Shown here piece after piece: positions 17,466 through 27,266 of a DNA stretch of 57,976 bases. The notes below the pieces were generated by a model. That model worked only from the letters and a program-made list of their open reading frames with translations. It did not search any database and had not been told where the DNA came from. The DNA comes from Streptococcus shenyangsis. Its GTDB lineage: Bacteria; Bacillota; Bacilli; Lactobacillales; Streptococcaceae. Where the stretch lies: the NCBI RefSeq assembly GCF_006385785.1, contig NZ_VFSH01000013.1, forward strand, positions 1-57,976. The letters run 5' to 3'. The position numbers and the translations under genes were made by a program. Within the stretch, counting starts at the first letter, position 1; every line of letters starts with the position of its first letter.

Positions 17466-19439
17466 TTAACGATAAGGGATTTTTGAACTTTCTATCTCTA
17501 TTTCAGGATTAGCAAGTTTGAGATAAGGAGCAATATAGTCAGCATCCGTAACTTTTGGACCGAGGATAACCTTCGAATATTTTAAAGGAGCCAGATTGAT
17601 GTATACAAATAAATCATATCTACCATTATCTTTCGGGCTTAATACGATATGCTTCCTATAATCATTATAGTTAACTTTATCAAAAATTTCTAACCCAATC
17701 TCTTCTTTCTTCAAAAAATTCTCATTTGATAAATCATTACCATCTCTATTAATAATTTTTTGAATAGCAGTATCATCTAAATTAATTAAAATACGATACT
17801 CCATTTCATACTCATAGTCTTTAACTTTAAAAAGGTAAGAAATCTTCTTCAATTTCTCAGCAAAACTTATTAATTCTTTTTCAGCTTTAAGATCCTGTAA
17901 TTTTTCAAAAATTTGTTTTAACCTAGAAAGAGATTTATCGACATCCGATTCTTCTTTCTTATCTGAGTTCAAATCTAAATAATGAATTTTAACAAACTCA
18001 ATGTATTTATGTGCAACAATGCCTTCAAGATAAGTCTTATCATATTCAAGAAATGCACCTTGAGAGGAATCAGCATACTCCTTCCACATAGGTAAACTAT
18101 CAGAAACTACAGTTAAGGAAGATATAAACACATTTGAAGTTTGATAGTTATGGAAAAATGTATTATCCATCCCTAAATAATCGTAGATCGCTCTTCCCTC
18201 CATTGGGTCATTTAACTGTTTTAGATGGGTCAGTCGTAAAAACGGAGATTTTACTTTAGAATCATTTTCATTGTCATCTTTCCAGTCAGCTCTTATAAGA
18301 AAACTTGTTAATGTGTCAATCTTAGTATAATGTCCAAAGGAAGCAATTGTTTGAAAATCTTTAACATCAACTTTCAATTTTGAACGAATATCATAAATGA
18401 TATCATCAGCTTGATTCAAAAGTTTATCAGTATCTGAAGAGAGAATAAAACTGGAATCTCCCTCTTCATCCAATGTATCATTGTCAAATCTTTCGAGTAA
18501 TTGGATTACTTGATCTCGAATAATATCTGAGTCATTTTTCTTTTCAATACTACTAATAACTTTTATGCATGATTCAATAACTTCTTCGGATGATTCAATA
18601 ACTTCATTAAAGTGTCGTGCTAAAAAATCAAGGTATTCCTCGACATAATCAGCTCGAGGATTCTCTATGTATAAGTCATTAATTGTTCCAAGGTGCTCCA
18701 TTTGAAAAATAGATATTTTCTTATCTAGTGAAAAATACCAATAATCAATAGCTTCAAAATTGTATGTTTTTATTATGAAATCAATTATACTTTTTAGTTT
18801 CTGTATCAAAAATATCTTTGTTTCTCTTGAAACTTTTCCTTCGATTAATGCCATATAAAAAACTGAAAAAACTGAAGAAACAATAACGTTTTTTTCAGTA
18901 GATGGTATTTCAATTACCCAATTAAGAATCGTCAAGAAAGGAGAATCTTCTTCAAAAAAAGCAATATTGGCATCTACATCTTCTATTTTATTCAAATAGT
19001 CATATAAACAATGTGAATACCAAAAACAGATATTATCAAATTCAGAATCAGTATTTTGTGCTTTTATTTTTCGGGAAATAATGTCGCCAAAACTCTCTAA
19101 AATCTTTCTTTGTACTGAAATAAAAATATATTCTTCGACATAACTGATTAGCAAAAAAATGTCATACAAATTCTTAATTTGCTCTTCTTCAGGGAATTCT
19201 AAATAAACTTTTAAAAAAGCATTGAGCTCATTTTTTAATTCTTTTATATTTTCTGAATGATGCCTAATCACTATGATAATATGCTCTACATATTTAAATT
19301 GATCTTCTTTAGTTAGAACTAAATAATCATTTATAAGATTTGTTAGCTCAATTCTTAATTCAATTTCATCCATATTTCTAAAAATCTCTACTAAATCATA
19401 TGGATTGATTTCATTTGTAAAATAATTTAACTTTTCCAT
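17466..19439 (-). CDS. DUF2971 domain protein with long helical N-terminal region
   Basis: This 657-residue protein has two parts. Residues 1-350 are rich in Leu, Ile, Glu and Lys and look all-helical, like an array of repeats, with no membrane segment. Residues 368-640 match the DUF2971 pattern: FGHYTKIDTLTSFL (368-381), LKQLNDPMEG (406-415), DSLPMWKEYADSSQGAFLEYD (447-467), YEYEMEYRILI (542-552) and KYSKVILGPK (620-629). The biochemical function of DUF2971 is not established. The gene is visibly more AT-rich than uvrB and the Nudix gene on either side and sits 18 bases downstream of the uvrB stop. It looks acquired. A defence or stress role is an inference only. Confidence 0.8.
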   Translation of the reverse strand: MEKLNYFTNEINPYDLVEIFRNMDEIELRIELTNLINDYLVLTKEDQFKYVEHIIIVIRHHSENIKELKNELNAFLKVYLEFPEEEQIKNLYDIFLLISYVEEYIFISVQRKILESFGDIISRKIKAQNTDSEFDNICFWYSHCLYDYLNKIEDVDANIAFFEEDSPFLTILNWVIEIPSTEKNVIVSSVFSVFYMALIEGKVSRETKIFLIQKLKSIIDFIIKTYNFEAIDYWYFSLDKKISIFQMEHLGTINDLYIENPRADYVEEYLDFLARHFNEVIESSEEVIESCIKVISSIEKKNDSDIIRDQVIQLLERFDNDTLDEEGDSSFILSSDTDKLLNQADDIIYDIRSKLKVDVKDFQTIASFGHYTKIDTLTSFLIRADWKDDNENDSKVKSPFLRLTHLKQLNDPMEGRAIYDYLGMDNTFFHNYQTSNVFISSLTVVSDSLPMWKEYADSSQGAFLEYDKTYLEGIVAHKYIEFVKIHYLDLNSDKKEESDVDKSLSRLKQIFEKLQDLKAEKELISFAEKLKKISYLFKVKDYEYEMEYRILINLDDTAIQKIINRDGNDLSNENFLKKEEIGLEIFDKVNYNDYRKHIVLSPKDNGRYDLFVYINLAPLKYSKVILGPKVTDADYIAPYLKLANPEIEIESSKIPYR

Positions 19440-19457
19440 TTCATCTCCTTCTAAAAC

Positions 19458-21446
19458 CTACCCCAAAGCCTTGACTTCCAACATCATATCTCGGATCTGA
19501 GCAGCTAACTCGAAATCAAGCACTTCGACGGCTTCTTGCATTTGTTTTTCCAGTTTCTTGACCAATTCTTTGCGTTCTTGTTTGTTAAGGCTATTGATAT
19601 CGACTTCCTTGTCCTCTTCTTTAGCCACAGTTTTGGTAACAGAAATAAGATCACGTATTTCCTTCTTAATAGTTTGTGGCACGATACCGTGTTCTTTATT
19701 ATAAGCCATCTGAATCTGACGACGGCGGGCAGTTTCATCGATGGCTTTTTGCATAGATTGAGTCATAGTATCAGCATACATGATCACATGCCCTTCGCTA
19801 TTACGAGCAGCACGACCAATGGTTTGAATGAGTCCACGCTCATTACGAAGGAAGCCTTCCTTGTCAGCATCGAGAATGGCAACTAAACTTACTTCAGGTA
19901 CATCAATCCCTTCACGAAGAAGATTGATGCCGACCAAGACATCAAAGACTCCCAATCGTAAATCTCGAATAATCTCTGTCCGCTCTAAAGTCTTGATATC
20001 CGAGTGCATGTACTTGACCTTGATGCCCATTTCTTTGAAGTAGTCAGTCAAGTCTTCAGCCATTTTCTTGGTCAAGGTTGTAATAAAGGTACGTTCGTTC
20101 CTTTCAACACGGGCATTGATTTCACCTAAGAGATCATCAATCTGTCCCATAGTCGGACGGACTTCCACTTCAGGATCCAAGAGCCCAGTCGGTCGAATGA
20201 TTTGCTCGATCACTGTCTCGGTCTGTTCATTTTCATAGTCACCAGGTGTCGCTGAAACGTAGACAATCTGGTGCACATGACTTTCAAACTCCTCACGGCG
20301 TAAAGGTCGATTGTCCAAGGCAGACGGCAAACGGAAACCATAATTAACCAGCATTTCTTTACGCGAACGGTCTCCATTGTACATGCCCTTGATTTGCCCC
20401 ATTGTCATGTGACTCTCGTCAATCATAATCAAGAAATCATCTGGGAAGAAGTCGAGAAGGGTATAAGGAGGCTCACCCTCACTCCGTCCATCCATGTGAC
20501 GTGAATAGTTCTCAACCCCGTTGGTATAACCCATCTCACGCAGCATTTCGATATCATACTCTGTCCTCTGTTTCAAACGTTGGGCTTCAAGCAGTTTACC
20601 TTCCTTCTCAAAGACAGCTAGTTGTTCTTCTAATTCTGCTTGAATCTTGGCAATGGCAACTTCCATGTGGTCGTCATTGGTCACAAAGTGAGTCGCTGGG
20701 AAAATCGCCAAATGATCCACTTCGCCAAGGACTTGACCTGTCAAAGCCTCCACTTCGCGGATACGATCAATCTCATCTCCAAAGAATTCTACTCGAAAAG
20801 CGTGTTCATCTCGGGAAGCTGGGAAAATCTCCACCACATCCCCACGAACACGAAATCTTCCCCGTTGGAAATCAATATCATTGCGTTCAAACTGAATATC
20901 GACCAAATCATTCAAAAGTTTATCACGAGAAATCTCTAAACCTGGACGCAGACTCACGACACTGTCGGCGTATTCCTTTGGCGAACCCAAACCATAGATA
21001 CAAGAGACTGAGGCCACGACAATAACATCATTACGCTCCAAAAGGGCTGAAGTCGCTGAGTGACGGAGTTTGTCAATCTCATCGTTAACAGAACTATCCT
21101 TCTCAATATAGGTATCGCTAGAAGGGACATAGGCCTCAGGTTGGTAATAATCATAGTAAGACACAAAGTATTCAACAGCATTTTCAGGGAAAAATTCCTT
21201 AAACTCCCCATAGAGCTGTCCTGCTAGAGTTTTATTGTGGGCAATAACCAGAGTTGGTTTATTGACTTTGGAAATGACCTGACTCATGGTATAGGTCTTC
21301 CCTGTACCAGTCGCCCCCATGAGAATCTGAGCTTTTTCTCCCCCCTCAATGTTATCTACCAACTGCTCGATAGCTTGGGGTTGATCTCCTGATGGTTGGT
21401 ATTTTGATACTAATTTAAATTGATTGTCTGTAATGCGATTGATCAT
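19458..21446 (-). CDS. uvrB: Excinuclease ABC subunit B
   Basis: UvrB verifies DNA damage handed over by UvrA and recruits UvrC. Walker A is MGATGTGKT (43-51), and the beta-hairpin follows as [14 protein letters not shown]. Helicase motifs include IMIDESHMT and the Arg-finger region QTIGRAARN. The C-terminal UVR domain that binds UvrC occupies about residues 622-658. The length of 662 is standard. It is upstream of the DUF2971 gene and downstream of the CPBP gene, all on the minus strand. Confidence 0.97.
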   Translation of the reverse strand: MINRITDNQFKLVSKYQPSGDQPQAIEQLVDNIEGGEKAQILMGATGTGKTYTMSQVISKVNKPTLVIAHNKTLAGQLYGEFKEFFPENAVEYFVSYYDYYQPEAYVPSSDTYIEKDSSVNDEIDKLRHSATSALLERNDVIVVASVSCIYGLGSPKEYADSVVSLRPGLEISRDKLLNDLVDIQFERNDIDFQRGRFRVRGDVVEIFPASRDEHAFRVEFFGDEIDRIREVEALTGQVLGEVDHLAIFPATHFVTNDDHMEVAIAKIQAELEEQLAVFEKEGKLLEAQRLKQRTEYDIEMLREMGYTNGVENYSRHMDGRSEGEPPYTLLDFFPDDFLIMIDESHMTMGQIKGMYNGDRSRKEMLVNYGFRLPSALDNRPLRREEFESHVHQIVYVSATPGDYENEQTETVIEQIIRPTGLLDPEVEVRPTMGQIDDLLGEINARVERNERTFITTLTKKMAEDLTDYFKEMGIKVKYMHSDIKTLERTEIIRDLRLGVFDVLVGINLLREGIDVPEVSLVAILDADKEGFLRNERGLIQTIGRAARNSEGHVIMYADTMTQSMQKAIDETARRRQIQMAYNKEHGIVPQTIKKEIRDLISVTKTVAKEEDKEVDINSLNKQERKELVKKLEKQMQEAVEVLDFELAAQIRDMMLEVKALG

Positions 21447-21522
21447 AAGAATCCTCTCTCCATGTGCTATTCCTATTTTAACATACTTGTAGCATTTTCA
21501 CGAAGAAAAGGACGGACCGAAG

Positions 21523-22476
21523 TCACATCATTTCATTTTCTTTCTTTAATTGATAAGCGAGATAGACAATCAGCAGTAATAAAACTAGACTTGTCATGAT
21601 AGAACCTTCAATCCCAAAAGAACCACCTGATAGCCAATCTTGATTGCCTTGTGGTAAAAAGGTCATCAAAGACGTTCCTGATGGCTGACCACTAACTAAA
21701 ATCCCAAAGAGATTGCCCTGAGCAAAATTCCAAGCCCCATGAATACCTGCAACACCCCAAACTGTATCGGTTTTGAGAAGGTAAAGAGCCATGGCAACTC
21801 CAAATAAGAAGAGATTCACTAGAGATAGAGGTGTAAGACCAGAATTGCTCACATGAAGGAAGGTAAAGAATAGGCTAGATATGACGACAGCAAGTTTTAG
21901 ATTCGTTCTTGAGGACAATTGAGGAAGGAGCCAAGCACGGGACACCACTTCTTCTGCTGTCCCCTGTAAAATCCAAAATGGGATAGTAAAGACAACAAAG
22001 AAAATGGAATAAGGATTCAAGTGAATAGACTCCAAACGATATTGACCCAAGGCCACTAAAGCTAACAAGGTCAGAAGAAAGAGTGCCAGGCCTAGACCAA
22101 ATCCTTTAAAAAGATTGCTGAGGAAATTCTCTCTATAAAATCCCAAGGTCCGAATAGGTCTTTTCTCAACTTTTCTTGTCCATCTGAACACAGTATTGAG
22201 AATAAAACCAAAGGACAGCAATGATAAAATTAAACGAAAGTCACTTGTTCTATCCATCAAGCTCTGCTGCAAGGTCTGCAAGTAAGTTGCAAGATTTTGA
22301 CCAGTCTCTCCAAAATTTCTAGCAAGTCCGATAAGAGCTAACAAACTAATACCATACAAAGTATAAGCCACAAACTCTCCTATAAAGACAAAAACAAAGG
22401 CTAACAAGGGGCTTGTGTAAATATTTAAACTCATTTTTGAAGCCTGGAAGTCTTTAAATATTCTTTTGTTCTTCAT
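21523..22476 (-). CDS. CPBP family intramembrane protease (Abi/CAAX-like)
   Basis: The protein has about eight membrane segments and the CPBP (Abi, PF02517) motifs: EEVVSR (175-180), FLHVSN with H208, and GIHGAWN further on. Family members are glutamate-type intramembrane proteases; in streptococci some give immunity to self-made bacteriocins, but no bacteriocin genes are near, so the role is open. It has 317 residues and is divergent from the glutamine transporter genes. A promoter on the minus strand must lie in the 163-base gap shared with the GlnR box. Confidence 0.88.
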   Translation of the reverse strand: MKNKRIFKDFQASKMSLNIYTSPLLAFVFVFIGEFVAYTLYGISLLALIGLARNFGETGQNLATYLQTLQQSLMDRTSDFRLILSLLSFGFILNTVFRWTRKVEKRPIRTLGFYRENFLSNLFKGFGLGLALFLLTLLALVALGQYRLESIHLNPYSIFFVVFTIPFWILQGTAEEVVSRAWLLPQLSSRTNLKLAVVISSLFFTFLHVSNSGLTPLSLVNLFLFGVAMALYLLKTDTVWGVAGIHGAWNFAQGNLFGILVSGQPSGTSLMTFLPQGNQDWLSGGSFGIEGSIMTSLVLLLLIVYLAYQLKKENEMM

Positions 22477-22549
22477 ATCCCTGTCCTCTTTTCTTCCATT
22501 ATATACTATTATTATAGCACTTTATAGTAGCAATTCAAGAAAGAATCTA

Positions 22550-22566
22550 TGTTATATTTTCTAACA
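22550..22566. promoter_or_regulatory. GlnR operator of glnPH
   Basis: The sequence TGTTATATTTTCTAACA fits the GlnR consensus TGTNA-N7-TNACA exactly. It lies 15 bases upstream of the -35 box of glnPH. GlnR is known to repress the glutamine transporter genes of pneumococcus when nitrogen is plentiful. Confidence 0.85.
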
Positions 22567-22581
22567 TAAAAACCTCATGAT

Positions 22582-22610
22582 TTGCATTTTTTTGTTTTTT
22601 CTGATATAAT
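22582..22610 (+). promoter_or_regulatory. glnPH promoter
   Basis: TTGCAT and TATAAT (22605-22610) are 17 bases apart, and the -10 has the TGn extension. The ATG follows 29 bases after the -10, with AAAGGAG as Shine-Dalgarno sequence. Confidence 0.75.
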
Positions 22611-22639
22611 GGGAAAATATTCGGAAAAGGAGACTAAAA

Positions 22640-24805
22640 ATGAAGAAAAAATTTCTAGCATTTTTGCTAATTTTATTCCCAATTTTCTCATTAGGTATTG
22701 CAAAAGCTGAGACGATTAAGATTGTGTCTGATACCGCCTATGCACCGTTTGAGTTTAAAGATTCAGATCAAACTTATAAAGGAATTGATGTTGACATTAT
22801 TAACAAAGTCGCTGAGATTAAAGGATGGAACATTCAGATGTCCTATCCTGGATTTGACGCAGCGGTAAATGCGGTTCAAGCTGGTCAAGCTGACGCAATC
22901 ATGGCAGGAATGACAAAGACTGCAGAACGTGAAAAAGTTTTCACCATGTCTGATACTTACTATGATACAAAAGTTGTCATTGCAACTACAAAGTCACACA
23001 AGATTAGTCAGTATGATCAATTAAAAGGTAAAACTGTTGGTGTTAAAAACGGAACTGCCGCTCAACGTTTCCTTGAAACAATCAAAGATAAATACGGTTT
23101 TAGCATTAAAACATTTGATACTGGTGATTTGATGAACAACAGCTTGAGTGCTGGTGCCATTGATGCCATGATGGATGATAAACCTGTTATCGAATATGCC
23201 ATTAACCAAGGTCAAGACCTCCATATTGAAATGGATGGTGAAGCTGTAGGTAGCTTTGCTTTCGGTGTGAAAAAAGGTAGCAAATACGAGCACCTGGTTA
23301 CTGAATTTAACCAAGCCTTGGCTGAAATGAAAAAAGATGGTAGCCTTGATAAAATCATCAAGAAATGGACTGCTTCATCATCTTCAGCAGTGCCAACTAC
23401 AACTACTCTAGCAGGATTAAAAGCCATTCCTGTTAAGGCTAAATACATCATTGCCAGCGATTCTTCTTTTGCACCTTTTGTTTTCCAAAATTCAAGTAAC
23501 CAATTTACTGGTATTGATATGGAATTGATTAAGGCAATCGCTAAAGACCAAGGTTTTGAAATCGAAATCACCAACCCTGGTTTTGATGCAGCTATCAGCG
23601 CTGTCCAAGCTGGTCAAGCAGATGGTATCATTGCTGGTATGTCTGTTACAGATGCTCGTAAGGCAACTTTTGACTTCTCAGAATCATACTACACTGCTAA
23701 TACTATCCTTGGTGTCAAAGAATCAAGCACTATTGCTTCTTATGAAGACTTGAAAGGGAAGACAGTCGGTGTTAAAAACGGAACTGCTTCTCAAACCTTC
23801 CTAACAGAAAATCAAAGCAAATACGGTTACAAAATCAAAACTTTTGCTGATGGTTCTTCAATGTATGACAGTTTAAACACTGGGGCAATCGATGCCGTTA
23901 TGGATGATGAACCTGTTCTCAAATATTCTATCAGCCAAGGTCAAAAATTGAAAACTCCAATCGCTGGAACTCCAATCGGTGAAACAGCCTTTGCCGTTAA
24001 AAAAGGAGCAAATCCAGAATTGATTGAAATGTTCAACAACGGACTTGCAAATCTTAAAGCAAACGGGGAATTCCAAAAGATTCTTGATAAATACCTAGCT
24101 AGCGAATCTTCATCTGCTTCAACAAGCACTGTTGATGAGACAACTATCTGGGGCTTGCTCCAAAACAACTACAAACAACTCCTTAGTGGGCTTGGTATCA
24201 CTCTTGCTCTAGCTCTTATCTCATTTGCTATTGCCATTGTTATCGGGATTATCTTCGGTATGTTTAGTGTCAGCCCCTACAAATCTCTTCGTGTGATCTC
24301 TGAGATTTTCGTTGACGTTATCCGTGGTATTCCATTGATGATTCTTGCAGCCTTCATCTTCTGGGGAATTCCAAACTTCATCGAATCTATCACAGGCCAA
24401 CAAAGTCCAATTAACGACTTCGTAGCCGGTACTATTGCCCTCTCACTCAATGCAGCGGCTTATATCGCTGAAATCGTTCGTGGTGGTATTCAGGCCGTTC
24501 CAGTTGGTCAAATGGAAGCCAGCCGAAGCTTGGGTATCTCTTATGGAAAAACCATGCGTAAGATTATCTTGCCACAAGCAACTAAATTAATGTTGCCAAA
24601 CTTTGTTAACCAATTCGTTATCGCTCTTAAAGATACAACTATCGTATCTGCTATCGGTTTGGTTGAACTCTTCCAAACTGGTAAGATTATCATTGCCCGT
24701 AACTACCAAAGTTTCAAGATGTATGCAATCCTTGCTATCTTCTATCTTGTAATTATCACACTTTTGACTAGACTAGCGAAACGCTTAGAAAAGAGGATTC
24801 GTTAA
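22640..24805 (+). CDS. glnPH: Glutamine ABC transporter, fused tandem substrate-binding and permease protein
   Basis: This single 721-residue chain fuses two extracellular SBP domains to the permease. A signal sequence occupies residues 1-23. SBP 1 spans about 25-245, SBP 2 about 258-490, and both contain the GVKNGTA motif and the PGFDAA...VQAGQAD pattern. The permease from about 505 to 720 has the EAA loop ([13 protein letters not shown]). Two tandem SBDs in one chain is the known GlnPQ design in lactococci and streptococci. It is regulated by the upstream GlnR box. The stop overlaps the glnQ start by one base. Confidence 0.95.
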   Translation: MKKKFLAFLLILFPIFSLGIAKAETIKIVSDTAYAPFEFKDSDQTYKGIDVDIINKVAEIKGWNIQMSYPGFDAAVNAVQAGQADAIMAGMTKTAEREKVFTMSDTYYDTKVVIATTKSHKISQYDQLKGKTVGVKNGTAAQRFLETIKDKYGFSIKTFDTGDLMNNSLSAGAIDAMMDDKPVIEYAINQGQDLHIEMDGEAVGSFAFGVKKGSKYEHLVTEFNQALAEMKKDGSLDKIIKKWTASSSSAVPTTTTLAGLKAIPVKAKYIIASDSSFAPFVFQNSSNQFTGIDMELIKAIAKDQGFEIEITNPGFDAAISAVQAGQADGIIAGMSVTDARKATFDFSESYYTANTILGVKESSTIASYEDLKGKTVGVKNGTASQTFLTENQSKYGYKIKTFADGSSMYDSLNTGAIDAVMDDEPVLKYSISQGQKLKTPIAGTPIGETAFAVKKGANPELIEMFNNGLANLKANGEFQKILDKYLASESSSASTSTVDETTIWGLLQNNYKQLLSGLGITLALALISFAIAIVIGIIFGMFSVSPYKSLRVISEIFVDVIRGIPLMILAAFIFWGIPNFIESITGQQSPINDFVAGTIALSLNAAAYIAEIVRGGIQAVPVGQMEASRSLGISYGKTMRKIILPQATKLMLPNFVNQFVIALKDTTIVSAIGLVELFQTGKIIIARNYQSFKMYAILAIFYLVIITLLTRLAKRLEKRIR

Positions 24806-25545
24806 TGGCAAAATTAAAAATTGATGTAAATGACTTACATAAGCAATATGGAAAAAATAAGGTCCTAAAAGGAATTACGACTAAGTTCTATGAAGGAGAC
24901 GTTGTCTGTATCATCGGGCCTTCAGGTTCTGGTAAGTCAACTTTCCTTCGTAGTCTCAATCTTCTAGAAGAAGTTACGAGCGGTCACATCACTGTGAACG
25001 GTTATGACTTAACTGAAAAAACAACCAACGTTGACCACGTCCGTGAAAATATCGGAATGGTATTCCAACACTTCAATCTCTTCCCTCACATGTCTGTATT
25101 GGACAACATTACTTTTGCTCCAATTGAGCACAAGTTGATGACTAAGGAAGAAGCTGAGAAATTGGGAATGGAGTTGCTTGACAAAGTTGGGCTAGCAGAT
25201 AAAGCTAATGCTAACCCAGATAGCCTATCAGGAGGACAAAAACAACGTGTGGCCATCGCTCGTGGACTAGCAATGAATCCAGACATCATGCTCTTTGATG
25301 AACCAACTTCTGCCCTTGATCCTGAGATGGTCGGAGACGTACTAAACGTTATGAAGGAATTGGCTGAACAAGGCATGACCATGATTATCGTAACCCATGA
25401 GATGGGATTTGCCCGTCAGGTTGCCAACCGCGTTATCTTTACTGCAGATGGTGAATTCCTTGAAGACGGAACACCTGATCAAATCTTTGATAACCCTCAA
25501 CACCCACGTCTGAAAGAGTTCTTGGACAAGGTCTTAAACGTCTAA
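24805..25545 (+). CDS. glnQ: Glutamine ABC transporter ATP-binding protein
   Basis: This is the polar amino-acid type ABC ATPase, 246 residues. Walker A is GPSGSGKST (38-46), the signature is LSGGQKQR, Walker B is [10 protein letters not shown], and the H-loop is VTHEMG. It pairs with the fused GlnPH permease as a homodimer. It starts at the last base of the glnPH stop, so the two are translationally coupled, and a terminator follows at 25551. Confidence 0.96.
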   Translation: MAKLKIDVNDLHKQYGKNKVLKGITTKFYEGDVVCIIGPSGSGKSTFLRSLNLLEEVTSGHITVNGYDLTEKTTNVDHVRENIGMVFQHFNLFPHMSVLDNITFAPIEHKLMTKEEAEKLGMELLDKVGLADKANANPDSLSGGQKQRVAIARGLAMNPDIMLFDEPTSALDPEMVGDVLNVMKELAEQGMTMIIVTHEMGFARQVANRVIFTADGEFLEDGTPDQIFDNPQHPRLKEFLDKVLNV

Positions 25546-25550
25546 ACTCA

Positions 25551-25579
25551 AACTGTAAGGATTTCCTTGCAGTTTTTTT
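25551..25579 (+). terminator. Terminator after glnQ
   Basis: AACTGTAAGGA pairs with TCCTTGCAGTT (one wobble) and is followed by seven Ts. Some read-through into zwf is possible. Confidence 0.8.
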
Positions 25580-25598
25580 CTATCTCGTATTGGATTTT

Positions 25599-25626
25599 TT
25601 GATTTTTCGGAAAATTATGTTAGAAT
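25599..25626 (+). promoter_or_regulatory. zwf promoter
   Basis: TTGATT and TAGAAT are 16 bases apart, and the -10 carries a TGT extension. A leader of about 65 bases precedes the ATG at 25696. Confidence 0.6.
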
Positions 25627-25695
25627 TAAGTTTATGAAATGAGATTTTCTCATACCTAGCAAGACTAGGAATAAAAATAGAAATTAGGTAGCTAG

Positions 25696-27183
25696 ATGTC
25701 ATCTAAGGTTATTGTTACAATTTTCGGTGCGAGTGGAGACCTGGCTAAACGCAAGCTCTACCCTTCCCTTTTTAGACTATATAAATCCGGCAATCTTTCC
25801 AAGCACTTTGCAGTTATTGGAACTGCCCGTCGTCCTTGGAGCAAGGAATATTTTGAATCTGTTGTTGTCGAATCTATCCTTGATTTGGCAGATAGTACCG
25901 AACAGGCTCAAGAGTTCGCTAGCCACTTCTACTATCAAAGTCATGATGTCAATGATACAGAGCACTACATTGCTTTACGTCAATTGCAGGCTGAACTCAA
26001 TGACAAGTACCAAGCTGAAGACAACAAGCTCTTCTTCTTGTCTATGGCACCTCAGTTCTTTGGAACTATCGCAAAACACCTCAAGTCCGAAAACATTGTA
26101 GATGGTAAAGGTTTTGAACGTTTAATCGTTGAAAAACCATTTGGTACAGATTACGCAAGCGCAAGCAAGTTGAATGACGAGCTCCTAGCAACATTTGACG
26201 AAGAACAAATTTTCCGTATCGACCATTATCTTGGTAAGGAAATGATCCAAAGCATCTTTGCAGTTCGCTTTGCCAACTTGATTTTTGAAAACGTTTGGAA
26301 CAAAGACTTTATCGACAATGTTCAAATTACCTTTGCGGAGCGCTTGGGTGTAGAAGAACGTGGTGGCTACTATGATGAATCTGGCGCCCTCCGTGACATG
26401 GTACAGAACCATACTCTACAATTGCTTTCCCTCCTTGCCATGGACAAGCCAGCCAGCTTCACAAAGGACGAGATTCGTGCCGAAAAGATTAAGGTCTTTA
26501 AAAACCTCTATCACCCAACTGATGAAGAACTTAAAGAACACTTTATCCGTGGTCAATACCGTTCAGGTAAGATTGATGGCATGAAATACATTTCTTATCG
26601 TAGCGAGCCAAATGTTAATCCAGAATCAACAACTGAAACCTTTGCATCTGGTGCCTTCTTTGTAGACAGCGATCGCTTCCGTGGTGTTCCTTTCTTCTTC
26701 CGTACTGGTAAACGTCTGACTGAAAAAGGAACTCATGTCAACATCGTCTTTAAACAAATGGACTCTATCTTTGGTGAGCCACTTGCTCCAAACATTTTAA
26801 CCATCTATATCCAACCAACAGAAGGATTCTCTCTTAGCCTAAATGGGAAGCAAGTAGGAGAAGAATTCAACTTGGCTCCTAACTCACTCGATTACCGTAC
26901 AGATGCGACCGCAACTGGTGCTTCTCCAGAACCATACGAGAAATTGATTTATGATGTCCTAAATAACAACTCAACTAACTTTAGCCACTGGGATGAAGTT
27001 GGTGCGTCATGGAAATTAATTGACCGTATCGAAGATCTCTGGGCCGAAAATGGTGCCCCACTTCATGACTATAAAGCTGGAAGCATGGGACCTCAAGCTA
27101 GCTTTGACTTACTTGAAAAATTCGGTGCCAAATGGACTTGGCAACCAGATATCGCCTATCGTCAAGATGGTCGTTTAGAATAA
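25696..27183 (+). CDS. zwf: Glucose-6-phosphate 1-dehydrogenase
   Basis: This is the first step of the oxidative pentose phosphate pathway, making NADPH and 6-phosphogluconolactone. The dinucleotide-binding start is FGASGDLAKRKL (10-21), and the catalytic His lies in RIDHYLGKE. The length of 495 residues is normal. It follows glnPH-glnQ; in pneumococcus zwf is also under GlnR control through this locus. It ends in a bidirectional terminator and converges with the surface-protein gene. Confidence 0.96.
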   Translation: MSSKVIVTIFGASGDLAKRKLYPSLFRLYKSGNLSKHFAVIGTARRPWSKEYFESVVVESILDLADSTEQAQEFASHFYYQSHDVNDTEHYIALRQLQAELNDKYQAEDNKLFFLSMAPQFFGTIAKHLKSENIVDGKGFERLIVEKPFGTDYASASKLNDELLATFDEEQIFRIDHYLGKEMIQSIFAVRFANLIFENVWNKDFIDNVQITFAERLGVEERGGYYDESGALRDMVQNHTLQLLSLLAMDKPASFTKDEIRAEKIKVFKNLYHPTDEELKEHFIRGQYRSGKIDGMKYISYRSEPNVNPESTTETFASGAFFVDSDRFRGVPFFFRTGKRLTEKGTHVNIVFKQMDSIFGEPLAPNILTIYIQPTEGFSLSLNGKQVGEEFNLAPNSLDYRTDATATGASPEPYEKLIYDVLNNNSTNFSHWDEVGASWKLIDRIEDLWAENGAPLHDYKAGSMGPQASFDLLEKFGAKWTWQPDIAYRQDGRLE

Positions 27184-27185
27184 AA

Positions 27186-27219
27186 AAAATCCTGCAAGTT
27201 TGTACCTTGCAGGATTTTT
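27186..27219. terminator. Bidirectional terminator between zwf and the surface protein gene
   Basis: AATCCTGCAAG pairs with CTTGCAGGATT, with an A-run on the left and a T-run on the right, so it can end transcription from both sides. Confidence 0.85.
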
Positions 27220-27231
27220 GCTTCTGATTAG

Positions 27232-27266
27232 ATTAAGCCTTCCAAGAGACCCTTCATAAAGTTTTC
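27232..27266. repeat. Left 35-bp direct repeat (copy of ftsY 3' end)
   Basis: Identical over 35 bases to 30111-30145. On the minus strand it encodes the FtsY tail ENFMKGLLEGL plus most of its stop region. Here it is orphaned, separated from ftsY by the surface protein gene, and it supplies that gene's last three codons and stop. Confidence 0.9.

Noticed and set aside
19505..21025. Several long open frames opposite or inside uvrB, pcrA and smc
   Set aside because: They lie wholly within strong known genes, lack Shine-Dalgarno sites and read as antisense or frame-shifted shadows.
21523..22476. CPBP (Abi) protein as an antiphage abortive-infection gene
   Set aside because: The Abi name is historical; it is a common chromosomal intramembrane protease family and the surroundings are housekeeping genes.
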